Assembly (NCBI RefSeq): GCF_000816495.1
Contig: NZ_JXBK01000001.1
Location: 1,454,647 to 1,500,373, forward strand
Direction of reading: 5' to 3'
DNA length: 45,727 nt
Origin: Acinetobacter harbinensis
Lineage (GTDB): Bacteria > Pseudomonadota > Gammaproteobacteria > Pseudomonadales > Moraxellaceae
The position numbers and the translations under genes are program-made. The notes beneath the pieces were generated by a model. It was not told the DNA's origin. It saw only the letters and a list, made by a program, of their open reading frames with translations, and ran no database searches. Every line of letters begins with the position of its first letter. Position 1 is the first letter of the stretch. Below, piece by piece: positions 8,092 to 17,775 of this stretch.

Positions 8092-8474
8092 TAGATCGCG
8101 TATTCCATTAAGATATTAAGCGGAACGTAAGACAGCACCGCTTGATGGCAGGCTTGCAGTTTAATCGGCGGTGCAACGCCAGCTTGGTAAGCATCGACCC
8201 AACGCGTGACACAGATACACCAAAAATCTCCGGGTGCTAATCCGGGGAAATCGACTTCTGGCAGCGGCGTAATTAAGTCATTGCCCACTTTTAACGAAAA
8301 ATTAAGAAATTCAGCAGTCATCTCTGCACACAAAGTGTGTTGCCCTAAATCGGTGGTGGCGGTATGACAAAAGCCATTGCGAAAATATCCGGTAATCGGG
8401 GCATAACAACAGCTAGCTAAAGATTCGCCTAAAACATTTAAACGATTGATGTTTGGATCGGGGTGAATAGACAT
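8091..8474 (-). CDS. DUF2237 family protein
   Basis: A small protein of 127 residues with the family's features: the N-terminal NVLGESLASCC, Y-F-R-N-G-F-C, a central LCAEMTAEFL block and a W-C-I-C-V-T-R-W motif. DUF2237 proteins are widespread in bacteria and have no established function; the paired cysteines and conserved Trp/Arg suggest a binding site but nothing more can be claimed. It is first in a three-gene minus-strand unit with the Maf-like gene and roxA, and its stop overlaps the next start by one base. Confidence 0.88.
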   Translation of the reverse strand: MSIHPDPNINRLNVLGESLASCCYAPITGYFRNGFCHTATTDLGQHTLCAEMTAEFLNFSLKVGNDLITPLPEVDFPGLAPGDFWCICVTRWVDAYQAGVAPPIKLQACHQAVLSYVPLNILMEYAI

Positions 8475-8614
8475 AAGCTCTAAATCATGATGTGGCTTTT
8501 GCCTATCATAATCAAAACTTTGCCTTTCGGCAGCTTTTCTACAAAAGAAGCTAACCTTTTTCTACACAATCATTTAGAATCAGGCCGTTTTGATATCGAT
8601 AAAGAGAGCTATAC

Positions 8615-9802
8615 ATGAATTTTCAGCGTATGACAGACCTTGATTTAGCAGGTAAACGTGTTCTTATTCGTGAAGATTTGAACGTTCCTGTAAAAAATGG
8701 TGAAATTACCAGTGATGCTCGCTTACGTGCAGCATTGCCGACCATTAAAGCCGCCCTTGCCCAAGGTGCTGCGGTGATGGTGTGTTCTCATCTTGGTCGT
8801 CCCGTTGAAGGTGAAGCTCAAGCTGAACAATCTTTAGCACCCGTTGCTGCGTATTTAACTCAAGCTTTAGCTCAAGATGTCCAATTATTGACTGACTACT
8901 TAGATGGCGTTGAAGTTGCCGCAGGTCAAGTGGTTTTGCTTGAAAATGTGCGTTTTAATCATGGGGAAAAGAAAAACAACCCTGAGCTTGCACAAAAATA
9001 TGCGGCACTGTGTGATGTATTCGTGATGGATGCCTTTGGTACAGCGCACCGTGCTGAAGCATCCACTGAAGGTGTGGCACGTTTTGCTGCAGTTGCTGCT
9101 GCTGGACCTCTGCTTGCGGCTGAATTAGATGCATTGGGTCGTGCGCTAAAAACTCCTGAGTCGCCAATGGTGGCAATTGTTGCGGGTTCTAAAGTATCGA
9201 CTAAGCTTGATGTATTGACCTCACTCTCAAGTCTGTGTGATCAAATTATTGTCGGTGGCGGGATTGCCAACACCTTCCTTGCTGCGGCCGGTTACAACGT
9301 GGGTAAATCATTGTGTGAAACTGATTTAATCGACACAGCTAAAGCCATTGCCGCGAAAGTCTCTGTTCCATTACCAACCGATGTGGTCGTCGCGGATGCA
9401 GCTGAAATCAACTTTGCTGATTTCCTCGGCTCATTGGCCAAAGCCAAAGCTGTAGTGAAAAAGGTTGCTGATGTAACCGATAACGACATGATTTTGGATG
9501 TCGGCCCAGAAACAGCCAAAGCCTTTGCTGAAATTATTAAAAACTCAAAAACTATTCTGTGGAATGGTCCAGTTGGTGTATTTGAAGTCGATCAATTCGG
9601 AGAAGGCACCAAAGCCTTATCTTTAGCGATTGCAGAATCGGCAGGTTTTTCAATTGCTGGCGGTGGAGACACTTTAGCCGCCATTGATAAATACCATGTG
9701 GCCGATAAAATTGGTTATATCTCAACTGGTGGTGGTGCATTCCTTGAATTTGTTGAAGGTAAAACCCTTCCTGCGGTGGCCGTATTACTTGAACGTGGCT
9801 AA
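8615..9802 (+). CDS. pgk: Phosphoglycerate kinase
   Basis: A 395-residue product that is clearly full-length PGK. It shows the N-terminal [11 protein letters not shown] substrate loop with D-R-A-L-P-like [10 protein letters not shown], the SHLGRP motif, the [11 protein letters not shown] segment, the hinge and the C-terminal nucleotide site GGGDTLAA with the catalytic-loop GGGAFLE. It interconverts 1,3-bisphosphoglycerate plus ADP with 3-phosphoglycerate plus ATP in the cytoplasm. It precedes a small lipoprotein gene and fba, and has its own strong terminator. Acinetobacter generally lacks phosphofructokinase, so flux here is probably mainly gluconeogenic. Confidence 0.98.
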   Translation: MNFQRMTDLDLAGKRVLIREDLNVPVKNGEITSDARLRAALPTIKAALAQGAAVMVCSHLGRPVEGEAQAEQSLAPVAAYLTQALAQDVQLLTDYLDGVEVAAGQVVLLENVRFNHGEKKNNPELAQKYAALCDVFVMDAFGTAHRAEASTEGVARFAAVAAAGPLLAAELDALGRALKTPESPMVAIVAGSKVSTKLDVLTSLSSLCDQIIVGGGIANTFLAAAGYNVGKSLCETDLIDTAKAIAAKVSVPLPTDVVVADAAEINFADFLGSLAKAKAVVKKVADVTDNDMILDVGPETAKAFAEIIKNSKTILWNGPVGVFEVDQFGEGTKALSLAIAESAGFSIAGGGDTLAAIDKYHVADKIGYISTGGGAFLEFVEGKTLPAVAVLLERG

Positions 9803-9830
9803 GCGCTAGCAATGTCTTAGTGGCTATAAT

Positions 9831-9862
9831 AAAAAAGGTTGATCATGTGATCAGCCTTTTTT
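9831..9862 (+). terminator. Terminator after pgk
   Basis: Two 15-base arms with one G-T wobble (GGTTGATCA / TGATCAGCC core), a 2-base tip, and flanking A and T runs. It separates pgk from the next gene, so fba must rely on another promoter. Confidence 0.85.
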
Positions 9863-9959
9863 ATGCGTAGGATATTTGGGCTTCATGGCGTGGTCATCAA
9901 AATGACATATTGCTGCAATAAAATGATGCTCATTCAATCTGCTGGGATAGAAAAATCGA

Positions 9960-10232
9960 ATGACTTTAAAATTAACACTTGCAGCACTGTTGGCTGCATC
10001 TTTGGCTTTAACGGCGTGTAGTAAAAAACAAGATACCACCAGCGCGACCTCTGCTGAAAATAGTGCAGCAACTGAAAAAATCACTGCTGAACAACAAGCG
10101 GCCATTGATGCGATTGATCAGCCTGTTTTGGATGAAAAAAATACCGATGTGGCGGCAGAGATTGCGAATCTACCGGCAGATGAGGCCACAGCAGTTGCTG
10201 AAATGCCAGCTTCTAGCGCGGTTGCGCCTTAA
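9960..10232 (+). CDS. Small predicted lipoprotein of unknown function
   Basis: A 90-residue product with a classic lipoprotein signal: a short basic start, a hydrophobic core, and lipobox LTAC with Cys20. The mature part (about 70 residues) is Ala/Glu/Asp-rich, low in complexity and predicted disordered. A serine follows the cysteine, which suggests outer-membrane rather than inner-membrane retention. The ribosome binding site is weak (GGGATAG). The gene is enclosed by two terminators, so it is probably its own transcription unit between pgk and fba. No function can be assigned. Confidence 0.75.
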   Translation: MTLKLTLAALLAASLALTACSKKQDTTSATSAENSAATEKITAEQQAAIDAIDQPVLDEKNTDVAAEIANLPADEATAVAEMPASSAVAP

Positions 10233-10251
10233 CTTTTCAGGTTTTATCTGG

Positions 10252-10275
10252 AAGTCTCTGCAAATGCAGGGACTT
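10252..10275 (+). terminator. Terminator after the small lipoprotein gene
   Basis: Stem AAGTCTCTGCA / TGCAGGGACTT with one G-T wobble, followed by a run of T. It isolates the lipoprotein gene from fba. Confidence 0.85.
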
Positions 10276-10353
10276 TTTTTGAAATAGTGTTTTTTCTTGC
10301 TGAATTGAAAGTCATCAGCATGTAGAATATGGGGCATTACCTGGGAGGACATT

Positions 10354-11391
10354 ATGGCACTTATCTCATTGCGCCAGCTCTTGGATCACGCCGGCGAACA
10401 CAATTACGGCGTACCAGCATTTAACGTAAACAATTTAGAACAAATGCGCGCCATTATGTTAGCGGCAGACGAAACCAATTCACCTGTTATCGTACAAGCA
10501 TCTGCCGGTGCGCGTAAATATGCAGGCGCGCCGTTTTTGCGTCATCTCATTTTGGCTGCAATTGAAGAATGGCCACATATTCCAGTGGTAATGCATCAAG
10601 ACCATGGTACTGACCCTGATGTTTGTCAACGCTCAATCCAACTGGGCTTTTCATCGGTGATGATGGATGGTTCACTGGGTGCAGACGGTAAAACGCCAAC
10701 AAGCTACGACTATAACGTAGATGTTACGCGCCGTACTGTTGCCATGGCACATGCCTGTGGTGTTTCAGTTGAAGGTGAAATTGGTTGCTTAGGTAGCCTT
10801 GAAACCGGTATGGCTGGTGAAGAAGATGGCGTAGGTGCTGAAGGCATACTCGACCATTCGCAGCTGCTTACTTCAGTTGAAGAGGCCACGCAATTTGTTG
10901 CTGATACCAATGTCGATGCTTTAGCGATTGCGGTAGGTACTTCACATGGTGCGTATAAATTTACCCGTCCACCGACAGGTGATATTTTAGCCATTGATCG
11001 TATTAAAGAGATTCATGCCGCGTTACCGAATACACATTTGGTGATGCACGGTTCAAGCTCTGTGCCACAAGAATGGTTAGCGATTATTAACCAATATGGT
11101 GGTGAAATTGGCGAAACTTATGGTGTGCCAGTTGAACAGTTGGTTGAAGCGATTAAACATGGTGTACGTAAAATCAATATTGATACTGACTTACGTTTGG
11201 CATCAACCGGTGCAATGCGCCGTATGATGGCTGAAAAACCAAGCGAATTCGATCCACGTAAATTTTTCTCTGCAACTGTTGATGCAATGAAACAAATTTG
11301 TGTCGATCGTTATACCGCCTTTGGTACAGCGGGTCATGCTGATAAAATTCGTCCTATTTCATTAGAAAAAATGGTTGATCGTTATAAATAA
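10354..11391 (+). CDS. fba: Class II fructose-1,6-bisphosphate aldolase
   Basis: The 345-residue enzyme has the zinc-ligand segment VVMHQDHG, the SVMMDGS and VEGEIGCLG blocks, GTSHGAYKF and HGSSSVP, and a C-terminal DTDLRLA. This is the arrangement of the Calvin-cycle-type subgroup of class II aldolases (about 345-360 residues) rather than the E. coli FbaA type. It reversibly joins dihydroxyacetone phosphate and glyceraldehyde 3-phosphate. An excellent GGGAGGA site precedes the ATG. It lies downstream of pgk with a small lipoprotein gene between, and is followed by a strong terminator. Confidence 0.97.
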   Translation: MALISLRQLLDHAGEHNYGVPAFNVNNLEQMRAIMLAADETNSPVIVQASAGARKYAGAPFLRHLILAAIEEWPHIPVVMHQDHGTDPDVCQRSIQLGFSSVMMDGSLGADGKTPTSYDYNVDVTRRTVAMAHACGVSVEGEIGCLGSLETGMAGEEDGVGAEGILDHSQLLTSVEEATQFVADTNVDALAIAVGTSHGAYKFTRPPTGDILAIDRIKEIHAALPNTHLVMHGSSSVPQEWLAIINQYGGEIGETYGVPVEQLVEAIKHGVRKINIDTDLRLASTGAMRRMMAEKPSEFDPRKFFSATVDAMKQICVDRYTAFGTAGHADKIRPISLEKMVDRYK

Positions 11392-11414
11392 GGTTTAATC
11401 CTTAGCGACCAGCC

Positions 11415-11439
11415 AAAGCCCACATTGATTGTGGGCTTT
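11415..11439 (+). terminator. Terminator after fba
   Basis: Stem AAAGCCCACA / TGTGGGCTTT with a 5-base loop and a following T run. The longest reading of the next gene would begin inside this hairpin, which argues for a later start there. Confidence 0.9.
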
Positions 11440-11469
11440 TTCTATTTAACTGTAAAAACAAGGCTCAAG

Positions 11470-12333
11470 ATGGAACTTATATTTGCTGCCGCCTGTTGTA
11501 GTGTGATTATTTCAATCCTACTCAAGTTGGCAAAAGCCCACGGTTTTGATGCGCTACAGATGATTGTTTGGAATTATGCTTCGGCCAGTGTGCTGTGTTT
11601 TTTATGGTTTAGGCCCGATATACAGCATATCTCTATCGGTGATACGCCGTGGTTGTTAATCCTTGCTTTAGGGCTGTTGCTGCCGAGTGTTTTTTTATGT
11701 CTTGCGAAGTCTTTACACTATGGCGGCATTGTCAAAACTGAAATTGCCCAGCGTTTATCGGTGATATTATCGCTGTTGGCTGCCTTTTTTATTTTTCAGG
11801 AACATTTTAGTGCGCTTAAAATGCTTGGTATTATTTTAGGTATTCTGGCTATATTCACACTTTTATATTCACAGCATAACAATCAAGGGCAGCAGACCCA
11901 TCCAAAACGCGCGATTATGTATTTGGCTTTGGTGTGGTTGGGCTATGCACTGGTTGATATCTTGTTAAAGTACAGCACAGGATTAGGGTTGCAGTTCGCG
12001 GTGGCGCTGAATCTGATATTTGGCTGCGCGTTTATCCTGTCCTTGATTTATATTGTTGTCACCACAAAAACAGCCGGCAGCAACAAGAATATCTTGGCTG
12101 GTTTGGCTTTGGGGATCTTAAATTTCACCAATATTGCGCTTTATGTGCAAGCGCATATGCTACTTAAAGACACGCCCGCCGTTGTATTTGCAGGCATGAA
12201 TATGTTGGTGATGATTTTGGGGGTGTTCAGTGGTGTGATTCTTTTTAAAGAGCAGTTAAAGCCTGTGATTTTATGTGGTTTAGCTTTGGGACTCAGCAGT
12301 ATTATTTGCTTAGCGTATGCGATAGCTGTTTAA
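11470..12333 (+). CDS. EamA (drug/metabolite transporter) family permease
   Basis: A very hydrophobic 287-residue protein with about ten membrane segments arranged as two EamA halves, each near 140 residues. The first half starts MELIFAAACCSVII; the second opens near AIMYLALVWLGYAL. I place the start at 11470 because an AAGG site lies just upstream and the longer frame would begin inside the fba terminator. EamA carriers export amino acids, drugs or metabolites, and the substrate cannot be read from sequence. The last 32 bases overlap the convergent zinc-ribbon gene. Confidence 0.88.
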   Translation: MELIFAAACCSVIISILLKLAKAHGFDALQMIVWNYASASVLCFLWFRPDIQHISIGDTPWLLILALGLLLPSVFLCLAKSLHYGGIVKTEIAQRLSVILSLLAAFFIFQEHFSALKMLGIILGILAIFTLLYSQHNNQGQQTHPKRAIMYLALVWLGYALVDILLKYSTGLGLQFAVALNLIFGCAFILSLIYIVVTTKTAGSNKNILAGLALGILNFTNIALYVQAHMLLKDTPAVVFAGMNMLVMILGVFSGVILFKEQLKPVILCGLALGLSSIICLAYAIAV

Positions 12334-12526
12334 ACAGGGTTTGTACAAAGGTTTTGGGATGCTTAATCAGATCTCGTTTGTCCGCAGTACCCAGCAATAA
12401 GCCATCTTTTTTACAGGTTGGGCAGGCCGGATAAGAAGTCATATTGTGCATCGTGTAGGGATACATATAGATTTTATTACAGGTGGTACATTTGAATTTC
12501 ATGGGCATTTTAGCTGCAACAGACAT
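12302..12526 (-). CDS. Small zinc-ribbon protein
   Basis: A product of 74 residues with two C-x-x-C knuckles, FKCTTC and ACPTC, 17 residues apart in a rubredoxin/zinc-ribbon-like layout. Tyr and Met residues lie between them and a basic helix at the C-terminus. The start is supported by GGGA about ten bases upstream. The last codons overlap the 3' end of the convergent EamA gene, so the two transcripts are antisense over 32 bases. It may bind zinc and nucleic acid or a protein partner; no function is known to me. Confidence 0.7.
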   Translation of the reverse strand: MSVAAKMPMKFKCTTCNKIYMYPYTMHNMTSYPACPTCKKDGLLLGTADKRDLIKHPKTFVQTLFKQLSHTLSK

Positions 12527-12583
12527 GGTTCAGTATTCCCGTTTAATTTTTGCGCAAATATACCTGATTTCGGCTCAAAAAAT

Positions 12584-12639
12584 AAGCCCCTAAAGACAAT
12601 AAAATGCCAAAAATATCACACTTTACTGTCTTTAGGCTT
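12584..12639 (-). terminator. Probable terminator of the nitroreductase gene
   Basis: On the minus strand, arms AAGCCTAAAGACA and TGTCTTTAGGGGCTT pair over 13 bases with one bulge and a 28-base loop, and TTATTTTTT follows. It lies directly after the nfsB-like stop codon. Confidence 0.6.
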
Positions 12640-12642
12640 AAA

Positions 12643-13296
12643 TTAAAGTTGAGTGAAAATTTCTTCGGCACTTAAGCGCGATTTTGGCAGCTCAGCATTG
12701 AAATCATGTTGACTACGATAACCCAGTGTCAGTAACACTGAAGGAATCAGGCCTTTTTCTTTTAAGTGTAATTCTTCACTGAGAATCTGCTCATCAAAGC
12801 CACCCATTGGCGTTGCATCAATACCTTCAATGCCGGCGGCGAGTAACAATTGCCCCAAAGCAATAAAGGTTTGATTTTCTGCCCAGCGCTGAATATCACC
12901 TTTTTCATTGCGATAGTAATCGACATAGCCTGCACGTGCGTCTTTTTGTCCTTGTTTGGCATTTGCATCTTTAAAGCGCCCCTGAATTTCATCTTGACTG
13001 AGTAAGTGATCAAGATGTTGCGGGTCAATATCGGCTTTGGTACAAAATAAAATCGTGTGTGATGCATCTAAAACTTTCGCTGCGTTATAGGCATATTTCC
13101 CCACCAAGGCTTTGGCGATGCGCTGCTTTGCAGCATCATTATCGGCAACAAAGAAATGCCAAGGTTGAATATTAATCGAGGAGGGCGTCAGGCGCAGAAT
13201 TTCCAGTAAGCGTGCAATTTTTTCTGCTGGAATTTTTTGAGTGGCATCATACGCTTTAGTGGTATAACGCGTTTTAGAAACAGTTAATAGATCCAT
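12643..13296 (-). CDS. NfsB-type oxygen-insensitive NAD(P)H nitroreductase
   Basis: A flavin reductase of 217 residues. It begins MDLLTVSKTRYTTKAYDAT, has the FMN-phosphate Arg/Lys region near the start, the L-T-P-S-S-I-N-I-Q-P-W-H block near residue 40, the G-I-D-A-T-P-M-G-G-F segment and a C-terminal LGYRS, all as in E. coli NfsB (217 residues). The start at 13296 is chosen because GGAGT lies 8 bases upstream; the longer frame start overlaps that site. NfsB enzymes use FMN to reduce nitroaromatics and quinones by two-electron steps; the natural substrate is uncertain. It stands alone. Confidence 0.92.
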   Translation of the reverse strand: MDLLTVSKTRYTTKAYDATQKIPAEKIARLLEILRLTPSSINIQPWHFFVADNDAAKQRIAKALVGKYAYNAAKVLDASHTILFCTKADIDPQHLDHLLSQDEIQGRFKDANAKQGQKDARAGYVDYYRNEKGDIQRWAENQTFIALGQLLLAAGIEGIDATPMGGFDEQILSEELHLKEKGLIPSVLLTLGYRSQHDFNAELPKSRLSAEEIFTQL

Positions 13297-13522
13297 CAAT
13301 GAACACTCCATTTATTCAGTATATTTAAAACAGTCTACCTTAAAATTTAATATAACAGATTAGGCTTAGACCTTAGTTGTTTAGCACTATTGACTTTAAT
13401 ACGCTACAGTTTTTAGAAGCAGAGATTTGAATTATATAAAAAATTAATTTTCATTTGCCATGCTGCAAATGGTTCTAATACGATAAAGATTACTTTAATG
13501 ATTGCTTAAAATACAGCAAACG

Positions 13523-13567
13523 CTTACAACTAAAAAAACTCAGTAGCACCATGTTTTTAGTTGTAAG
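13523..13567. repeat. Inverted repeat spanning the lpxH stop codon
   Basis: Perfect 14-base arms (13523-13536 and 13554-13567, core CTTACAACTAAAAA) flank a 17-base loop that contains the lpxH stop codon. On the minus strand the T run sits inside the 3' arm rather than after it, so this is not a textbook terminator. It may stabilise the 3' end of the ppiB-lpxH mRNA or act as a leaky terminator. Confidence 0.6.
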
Positions 13568-14259
13568 TCTTGCTCTGGTTGATTGTCATCTATTTCTAAA
13601 ATTTGTGCTTCATGTGCGCGCCAATCACCCAATACAATACGTTTTTTATTATTCACCATATGAACATTCGGACGATGCGTATGGCCGTGAATTAGGACAT
13701 CTACCGACTGCATGGCCTGTACAACTGCCTGCTGATTAACATCCATAATGGCATAAGATTTTACTTGTTTGGTTGCTGCACTTTTATGACGGAAGCCATT
13801 GGCCAGTTTTTGCCGGAAACTTAAAGGCATGCTTTTTAGAAAACCCAAAAGTAGCGGATTGCGAATGATTTTACGGAATTTTTGATACGAGACATCATCT
13901 GTGCAGAGTAAATCGCCGTGTTCTAAACGAATATGAAGATGACCGATGGTTAAGGTGTCGATATCTGGCAGTAAGCTGGCATGAAATTGCTTTAAAAAGC
14001 GCTGACCAAGAGCAAAGTCGCGGTTTCCCACTTGAAAATAAATCTGATTGCCGGCGTGATGAAACTGTTTTAGCGCTTCAACCACTTCATCTAGCCATGC
14101 AGCGCTGTAGTCATCGCCAATCCACGCATTAAACCAATCTCCCAAGATATATAACTGAGTATTTTTATTTTGGTAATGGATTAATAAATCTAAAAACCCC
14201 CGAACCAGTCGAGGGTGTTCAGGTGACAAATGTAAATCTGCGATAAACAAATAGGTCAC
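13540..14259 (-). CDS. lpxH: UDP-2,3-diacylglucosamine diphosphatase
   Basis: The 239-residue protein equals E. coli LpxH (240) in length. It carries the calcineurin-like metallophosphatase motifs in order: FIADLHLS, ILGDWFNAWIGDD, QVGNRDF and the C-terminal HGHTHRP. It removes UMP from UDP-2,3-diacylglucosamine to give lipid X in lipid A synthesis at the inner membrane. I choose the GTG at 14259, preceded by AAAGGAAA, over an upstream ATG that lacks a binding site. It follows ppiB by 62 bases in the same direction, a pairing also seen in E. coli. Confidence 0.95.
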   Translation of the reverse strand: MTYLFIADLHLSPEHPRLVRGFLDLLIHYQNKNTQLYILGDWFNAWIGDDYSAAWLDEVVEALKQFHHAGNQIYFQVGNRDFALGQRFLKQFHASLLPDIDTLTIGHLHIRLEHGDLLCTDDVSYQKFRKIIRNPLLLGFLKSMPLSFRQKLANGFRHKSAATKQVKSYAIMDVNQQAVVQAMQSVDVLIHGHTHRPNVHMVNNKKRIVLGDWRAHEAQILEIDDNQPEQDLQLKTWCY

Positions 14260-14321
14260 GCTATTTCCTTTTAAAGTATGTCGCCTTCGCAAAGTTGTGC
14301 TTCACAAAGGCGACACTAAAA

Positions 14322-14831
14322 TTATTCAGAGATAATTTTAGCAGATTCAATGACTACGTTTTCTAAAGGTACATCAGCGTGATAACCACGGTTGCCAGTA
14401 GGAACGTTTTTGATGGCTTCAACAATGTCTAGGCCTTCAACAACTTTACCAAATACGGCATAACCCCAACCTTGCGCTGTTTTACCGCTGTGGTTAAGGA
14501 ATGAGTTGTTTTTAACGTTGATAAAGAACTGAGCAGAAGCAGAATGCGGCGCTTGCATACGTGCCATAGCAACAGTACCTTCGTCATTGCTTAAACCGTT
14601 GTCTGCTTCATTTTCAATAGAATCGCGTGTGGCTTTTTCTTTGAAGTTTTCATCCATGCCGCCGCCTTGAACCATGAAGTTTTCAATGACACGGTGGAAA
14701 ATCACACCATCATAAAAACCGTCACGTACGTACTGAAGAAAGTTAGCCACCGTAATTGGAGCTTTTTCATCATTCAGTTCAAGAACAATACGTCCTTTAT
14801 TGGTGTTTAATTCAACTTGAGGAAAACTCAT
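14322..14831 (-). CDS. ppiB: Cytoplasmic cyclophilin-type peptidyl-prolyl isomerase B
   Basis: The product (169 residues) has no signal peptide and contains the cyclophilin core: [15 protein letters not shown] (active-site Arg and Phe), [17 protein letters not shown] and [11 protein letters not shown]. This matches E. coli PpiB (164). It speeds cis-trans isomerisation of X-Pro bonds in the cytoplasm. An AGGAG site stands ahead of the ATG. It is the first gene of a ppiB-lpxH unit and is divergent from glnS. Confidence 0.95.
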   Translation of the reverse strand: MSFPQVELNTNKGRIVLELNDEKAPITVANFLQYVRDGFYDGVIFHRVIENFMVQGGGMDENFKEKATRDSIENEADNGLSNDEGTVAMARMQAPHSASAQFFINVKNNSFLNHSGKTAQGWGYAVFGKVVEGLDIVEAIKNVPTGNRGYHADVPLENVVIESAKIISE

Positions 14832-14999
14832 TGTGTAATCTCCTGATCATGGGTCTAAAAACCCATGGTTTTTTGGTTGAGAGAAGCATAAGCAAACTGT
14901 AAACTACAAGGCAAGCAAAAAACTTTATTTTCTTTGTTAATACGCACAGAAATGCGGTTTTATTATCCTATTTTATATTATAGAAGTGATTTATCAACT

Positions 15000-16721
15000 A
15001 TGAAGCCGAATGATGTTGTTTCATCCCTGCCAAATAACCCGACAACAAACACTCAATCTGTCGATGCTGTGCAGCAAGAACAACAGCTGGGCTTAGACTT
15101 TGTCCGTCAAGTCATCACTGACGATCTTGCAGCAGGTCGTACTCAGCAGGTGGTGACTCGTTTCCCACCCGAACCAAATGGTTATTTGCATATTGGCCAT
15201 GTTAAAGCCATTTGTTTGAATTTTGGCATTGCCCAAGAGTTTGGCGGCGTATGTAATTTACGTTTTGACGATACCAATCCGGATGCCGAAGAACAAGAAT
15301 ATGTGGATGGCATTGCCAACGATGTAAAATGGTTAGGCTTTGAATGGAATGGCGAGCCGCGCTATGCCTCAAGTTATTTTGAGCAATTGCATGCGTGGGC
15401 GGTACAGCTGATTGAGCAGGGCGATGCCTATGTTGATCTGCAATCGCCAGAAGAAATTCGTTTAAACCGCGGTAATTTTATCGAACTGGGTAAAAACTCT
15501 CCTTATCGTGACGGTACAATTGCAGAAAATCTAGCACGCTTTGTACAAATGAATAATGGCGAGTTGGGCGAGGGCAAAGCGGTACTGCGTGCCAAAATTG
15601 ATATGGCCTCTCCTAACGTGCATATGCGCGATCCAATTTTGTATCGTGTACTGCATTCTGAGCATCATCAAACGGGCGATACATGGAAAATGTACCCGAT
15701 GTACGACTATGCGCATCCATTGTCTGATGCCATTGAAGGCATTACCCATTCGCTGTGTACTTTAGAGTTTCAAGATCACCGTCCATTTTACGATTGGGTG
15801 GTACAAAAAGTTAAATCGGCTTCAGTACCGCATCAGTACGAATCGAGCCGCTTAAATATTGATTACACCATTACCTCTAAACGTAAATTACGTAAATTGG
15901 TTGAAGGTCACCATGTACAAGGTTGGGATGATCCGCGTATGCCAACCGTGGTTGGAATGCGTCGTCGTGGCTTTACCGCGGAAGGCTTACGTGATTTCTG
16001 TAAGCGCGTTGGGGTCTCAAAAACTGATGGTATTGTCGATGTGGCCATGCTGGAGTTCTGTATTCGTCAATCGCTGGAAAATAATGCCGCACGCGGTATG
16101 GCAGTGCTGAATCCTCTGAAAGTGACCTTAACCAACTTACCTGAAGATATGGATTTAACCCATGCGCGCCATCCGAATGTGGATATGGGCGAACGTGTTA
16201 TTCCCTTGTCTAAAGAAATTTACATTGATCGTAAAGATTTTGAAGAAGTACCGCCAAAAGGCTTTAAGCGTTTAATTCCACAAGGCGAAGTGCGTTTACG
16301 TCATGCTTACGTGATTAAATGCGATGAAGTGATTAAAGATGCCAATGGCGAAGTGGTCGAGCTGAAATGTTCAATCGATCCAGACACGTTAGGGAAAAAC
16401 CCTGAAGGACGTAAAGTCAAAGGCGTTCTACATTGGGTCTCTGCAACACAAGGTATTGCCGCAGAAGTTCGAATTTATGATCGTCTGTTTAACAAAGCGG
16501 CACCGGATGCAGATGATGACTTCTTAGCCAACTTAAATCCTGATTCTTTAACTGTATTACAGGCGATCATTGAGCCTGCACTAGCACAGGCAAAAGCAGA
16601 AGATCGTTTTCAGTTTGAACGTGAAGGTTACTTCGTGGCGGATCAATATGATCATACGACTGAAAAGCCAGTGTTTAACCGTATTTTAGATTTACGCGAT
16701 AGCTTTAAACCGGGTAAATAA
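15000..16721 (+). CDS. glnS: Glutaminyl-tRNA synthetase
   Basis: A class I synthetase of about 573 residues. It shows the HIGH-type motif in [24 protein letters not shown] just after it, the KMSKS-equivalent [11 protein letters not shown], and the GlnRS-specific [16 protein letters not shown] before it. The C-terminal anticodon-binding beta barrels are complete. It charges tRNA-Gln directly. The chosen ATG has no good ribosome binding site, and frames open upstream to 14934, so the true start needs care; E. coli GlnRS is 554 residues and starts shortly before the HIGH region, which supports the later ATG. Terminator downstream. Confidence 0.96.
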   Translation: MKPNDVVSSLPNNPTTNTQSVDAVQQEQQLGLDFVRQVITDDLAAGRTQQVVTRFPPEPNGYLHIGHVKAICLNFGIAQEFGGVCNLRFDDTNPDAEEQEYVDGIANDVKWLGFEWNGEPRYASSYFEQLHAWAVQLIEQGDAYVDLQSPEEIRLNRGNFIELGKNSPYRDGTIAENLARFVQMNNGELGEGKAVLRAKIDMASPNVHMRDPILYRVLHSEHHQTGDTWKMYPMYDYAHPLSDAIEGITHSLCTLEFQDHRPFYDWVVQKVKSASVPHQYESSRLNIDYTITSKRKLRKLVEGHHVQGWDDPRMPTVVGMRRRGFTAEGLRDFCKRVGVSKTDGIVDVAMLEFCIRQSLENNAARGMAVLNPLKVTLTNLPEDMDLTHARHPNVDMGERVIPLSKEIYIDRKDFEEVPPKGFKRLIPQGEVRLRHAYVIKCDEVIKDANGEVVELKCSIDPDTLGKNPEGRKVKGVLHWVSATQGIAAEVRIYDRLFNKAAPDADDDFLANLNPDSLTVLQAIIEPALAQAKAEDRFQFEREGYFVADQYDHTTEKPVFNRILDLRDSFKPGK

Positions 16722-16790
16722 CTTAAGCACTCTATTTCAGGCAAAGATTGTCATTCAATCTGAATAGCACTATGCTGAAATAAGCCACAA

Positions 16791-16812
16791 AAGCTCAACT
16801 TAGGTTGGGCTT
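16791..16812 (+). terminator. Terminator after glnS
   Basis: Stem AAGCTCAAC / GTTGGGCTT (one G-T wobble), tetraloop TTAG, then a T run. Confidence 0.85.
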
Positions 16813-16839
16813 TTTCATGTATATCGCTCAGGAATTGCC

Positions 16840-17751
16840 GTGATTATTCGAGATAAAACCAATAGTTTTGCACTGCTGTTTGCTTGGCATGGCACCATTT
16901 TGCCTAAAGTCTTTCTTGCGCTGATGATGGTGGTATTCATCTCGACGACCTTGGTGTATTTATCCGTCCATCATTATGTTTCAGTGCCGGAAGTTCCCGC
17001 GATTGGTTTCACTGTTTTTGGAGTGATCTTGTCGATTTTTATGAGCTTTCGAAATACGGCCTGTTATGAACGTTGGTGGGAAGGGCGGCAGTTGTGGGGC
17101 GCGTTAATTGCCAGTTCACGGCATGTGATCCGTGATAGCCATGTGCTAGAGGATAAGCCACGTCAAGTGTTGCTGTACCGCGTTATGCTGTTTAGTCATT
17201 TACTGCGTGATCGACTACGTAAGCAAACACACGCATTTGAACATGATCACACACAGATTCAATGCACAGCGCAGCAATGGCAGATACTGAGTCAGCATAT
17301 CAATCCACCTCAGTATTTATTGGAAATCACGCAAAAAGATTTGGCTGCACTTTATAAGCGTGCTGAGATTAGCGATATTATTTATAGCAGCTTAACGCAG
17401 CATACAGTTGCCATTGGCAATATTCATGCCGGTTGTGACCGAATTTCATCAACCCCGTTACCATTTTCATATTCGGTATTGCTACACCGCGCCGTGTATT
17501 CATTCTGCTTTATTCTGCCGTTTAGCTTGCAGTCCAGTTTGGGGATTTGGACACCAGTGATTGTTGCGCTGATTGCGTACTTATTTTTAGGTTTAGATGC
17601 CTTAAGTGCAGAGCTTGAAGAACCCTTTGGCATTCAGGAAAATGATCTGGCTTTAAATTCGATTGTCCGCAGTATAGAACGTGAAATACTCTGTTCGCTA
17701 GAGCAGGACTTGCCGCCTGCCATTGCGGCGCATCAAGGCAATCTGCTTTAA
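16840..17751 (+). CDS. Bestrophin-like (UPF0187/YneE family) membrane channel protein
   Basis: A protein of 303 residues with four likely membrane segments, two near the N-terminus (about 20-75) and two near 205-255. It has the family's hallmark F-R-N-x-x-x-Y-x-R-W-W-E-G-R (ACYERWWEGRQLWG) and a late E-L-E-x-P-F-G stretch (LEEPFGIQENDL) beside the pore. Bacterial bestrophin homologues such as KpBest form pentameric ion channels, in that case cation selective. The start is GTG with AGGA seven bases upstream. Its physiological ion is not known. Confidence 0.9.
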   Translation: MIIRDKTNSFALLFAWHGTILPKVFLALMMVVFISTTLVYLSVHHYVSVPEVPAIGFTVFGVILSIFMSFRNTACYERWWEGRQLWGALIASSRHVIRDSHVLEDKPRQVLLYRVMLFSHLLRDRLRKQTHAFEHDHTQIQCTAQQWQILSQHINPPQYLLEITQKDLAALYKRAEISDIIYSSLTQHTVAIGNIHAGCDRISSTPLPFSYSVLLHRAVYSFCFILPFSLQSSLGIWTPVIVALIAYLFLGLDALSAELEEPFGIQENDLALNSIVRSIEREILCSLEQDLPPAIAAHQGNLL

Positions 17752-17775
17752 ACCTGTATAGAGTTTTGCACGCAA

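Noticed and set aside
13312..13522. The gap between the nitroreductase gene and lpxH considered as a possible RNA gene
   Set aside because: No tRNA-like or stable multi-stem structure was recognised, only AT-rich DNA expected to hold the nitroreductase promoter.
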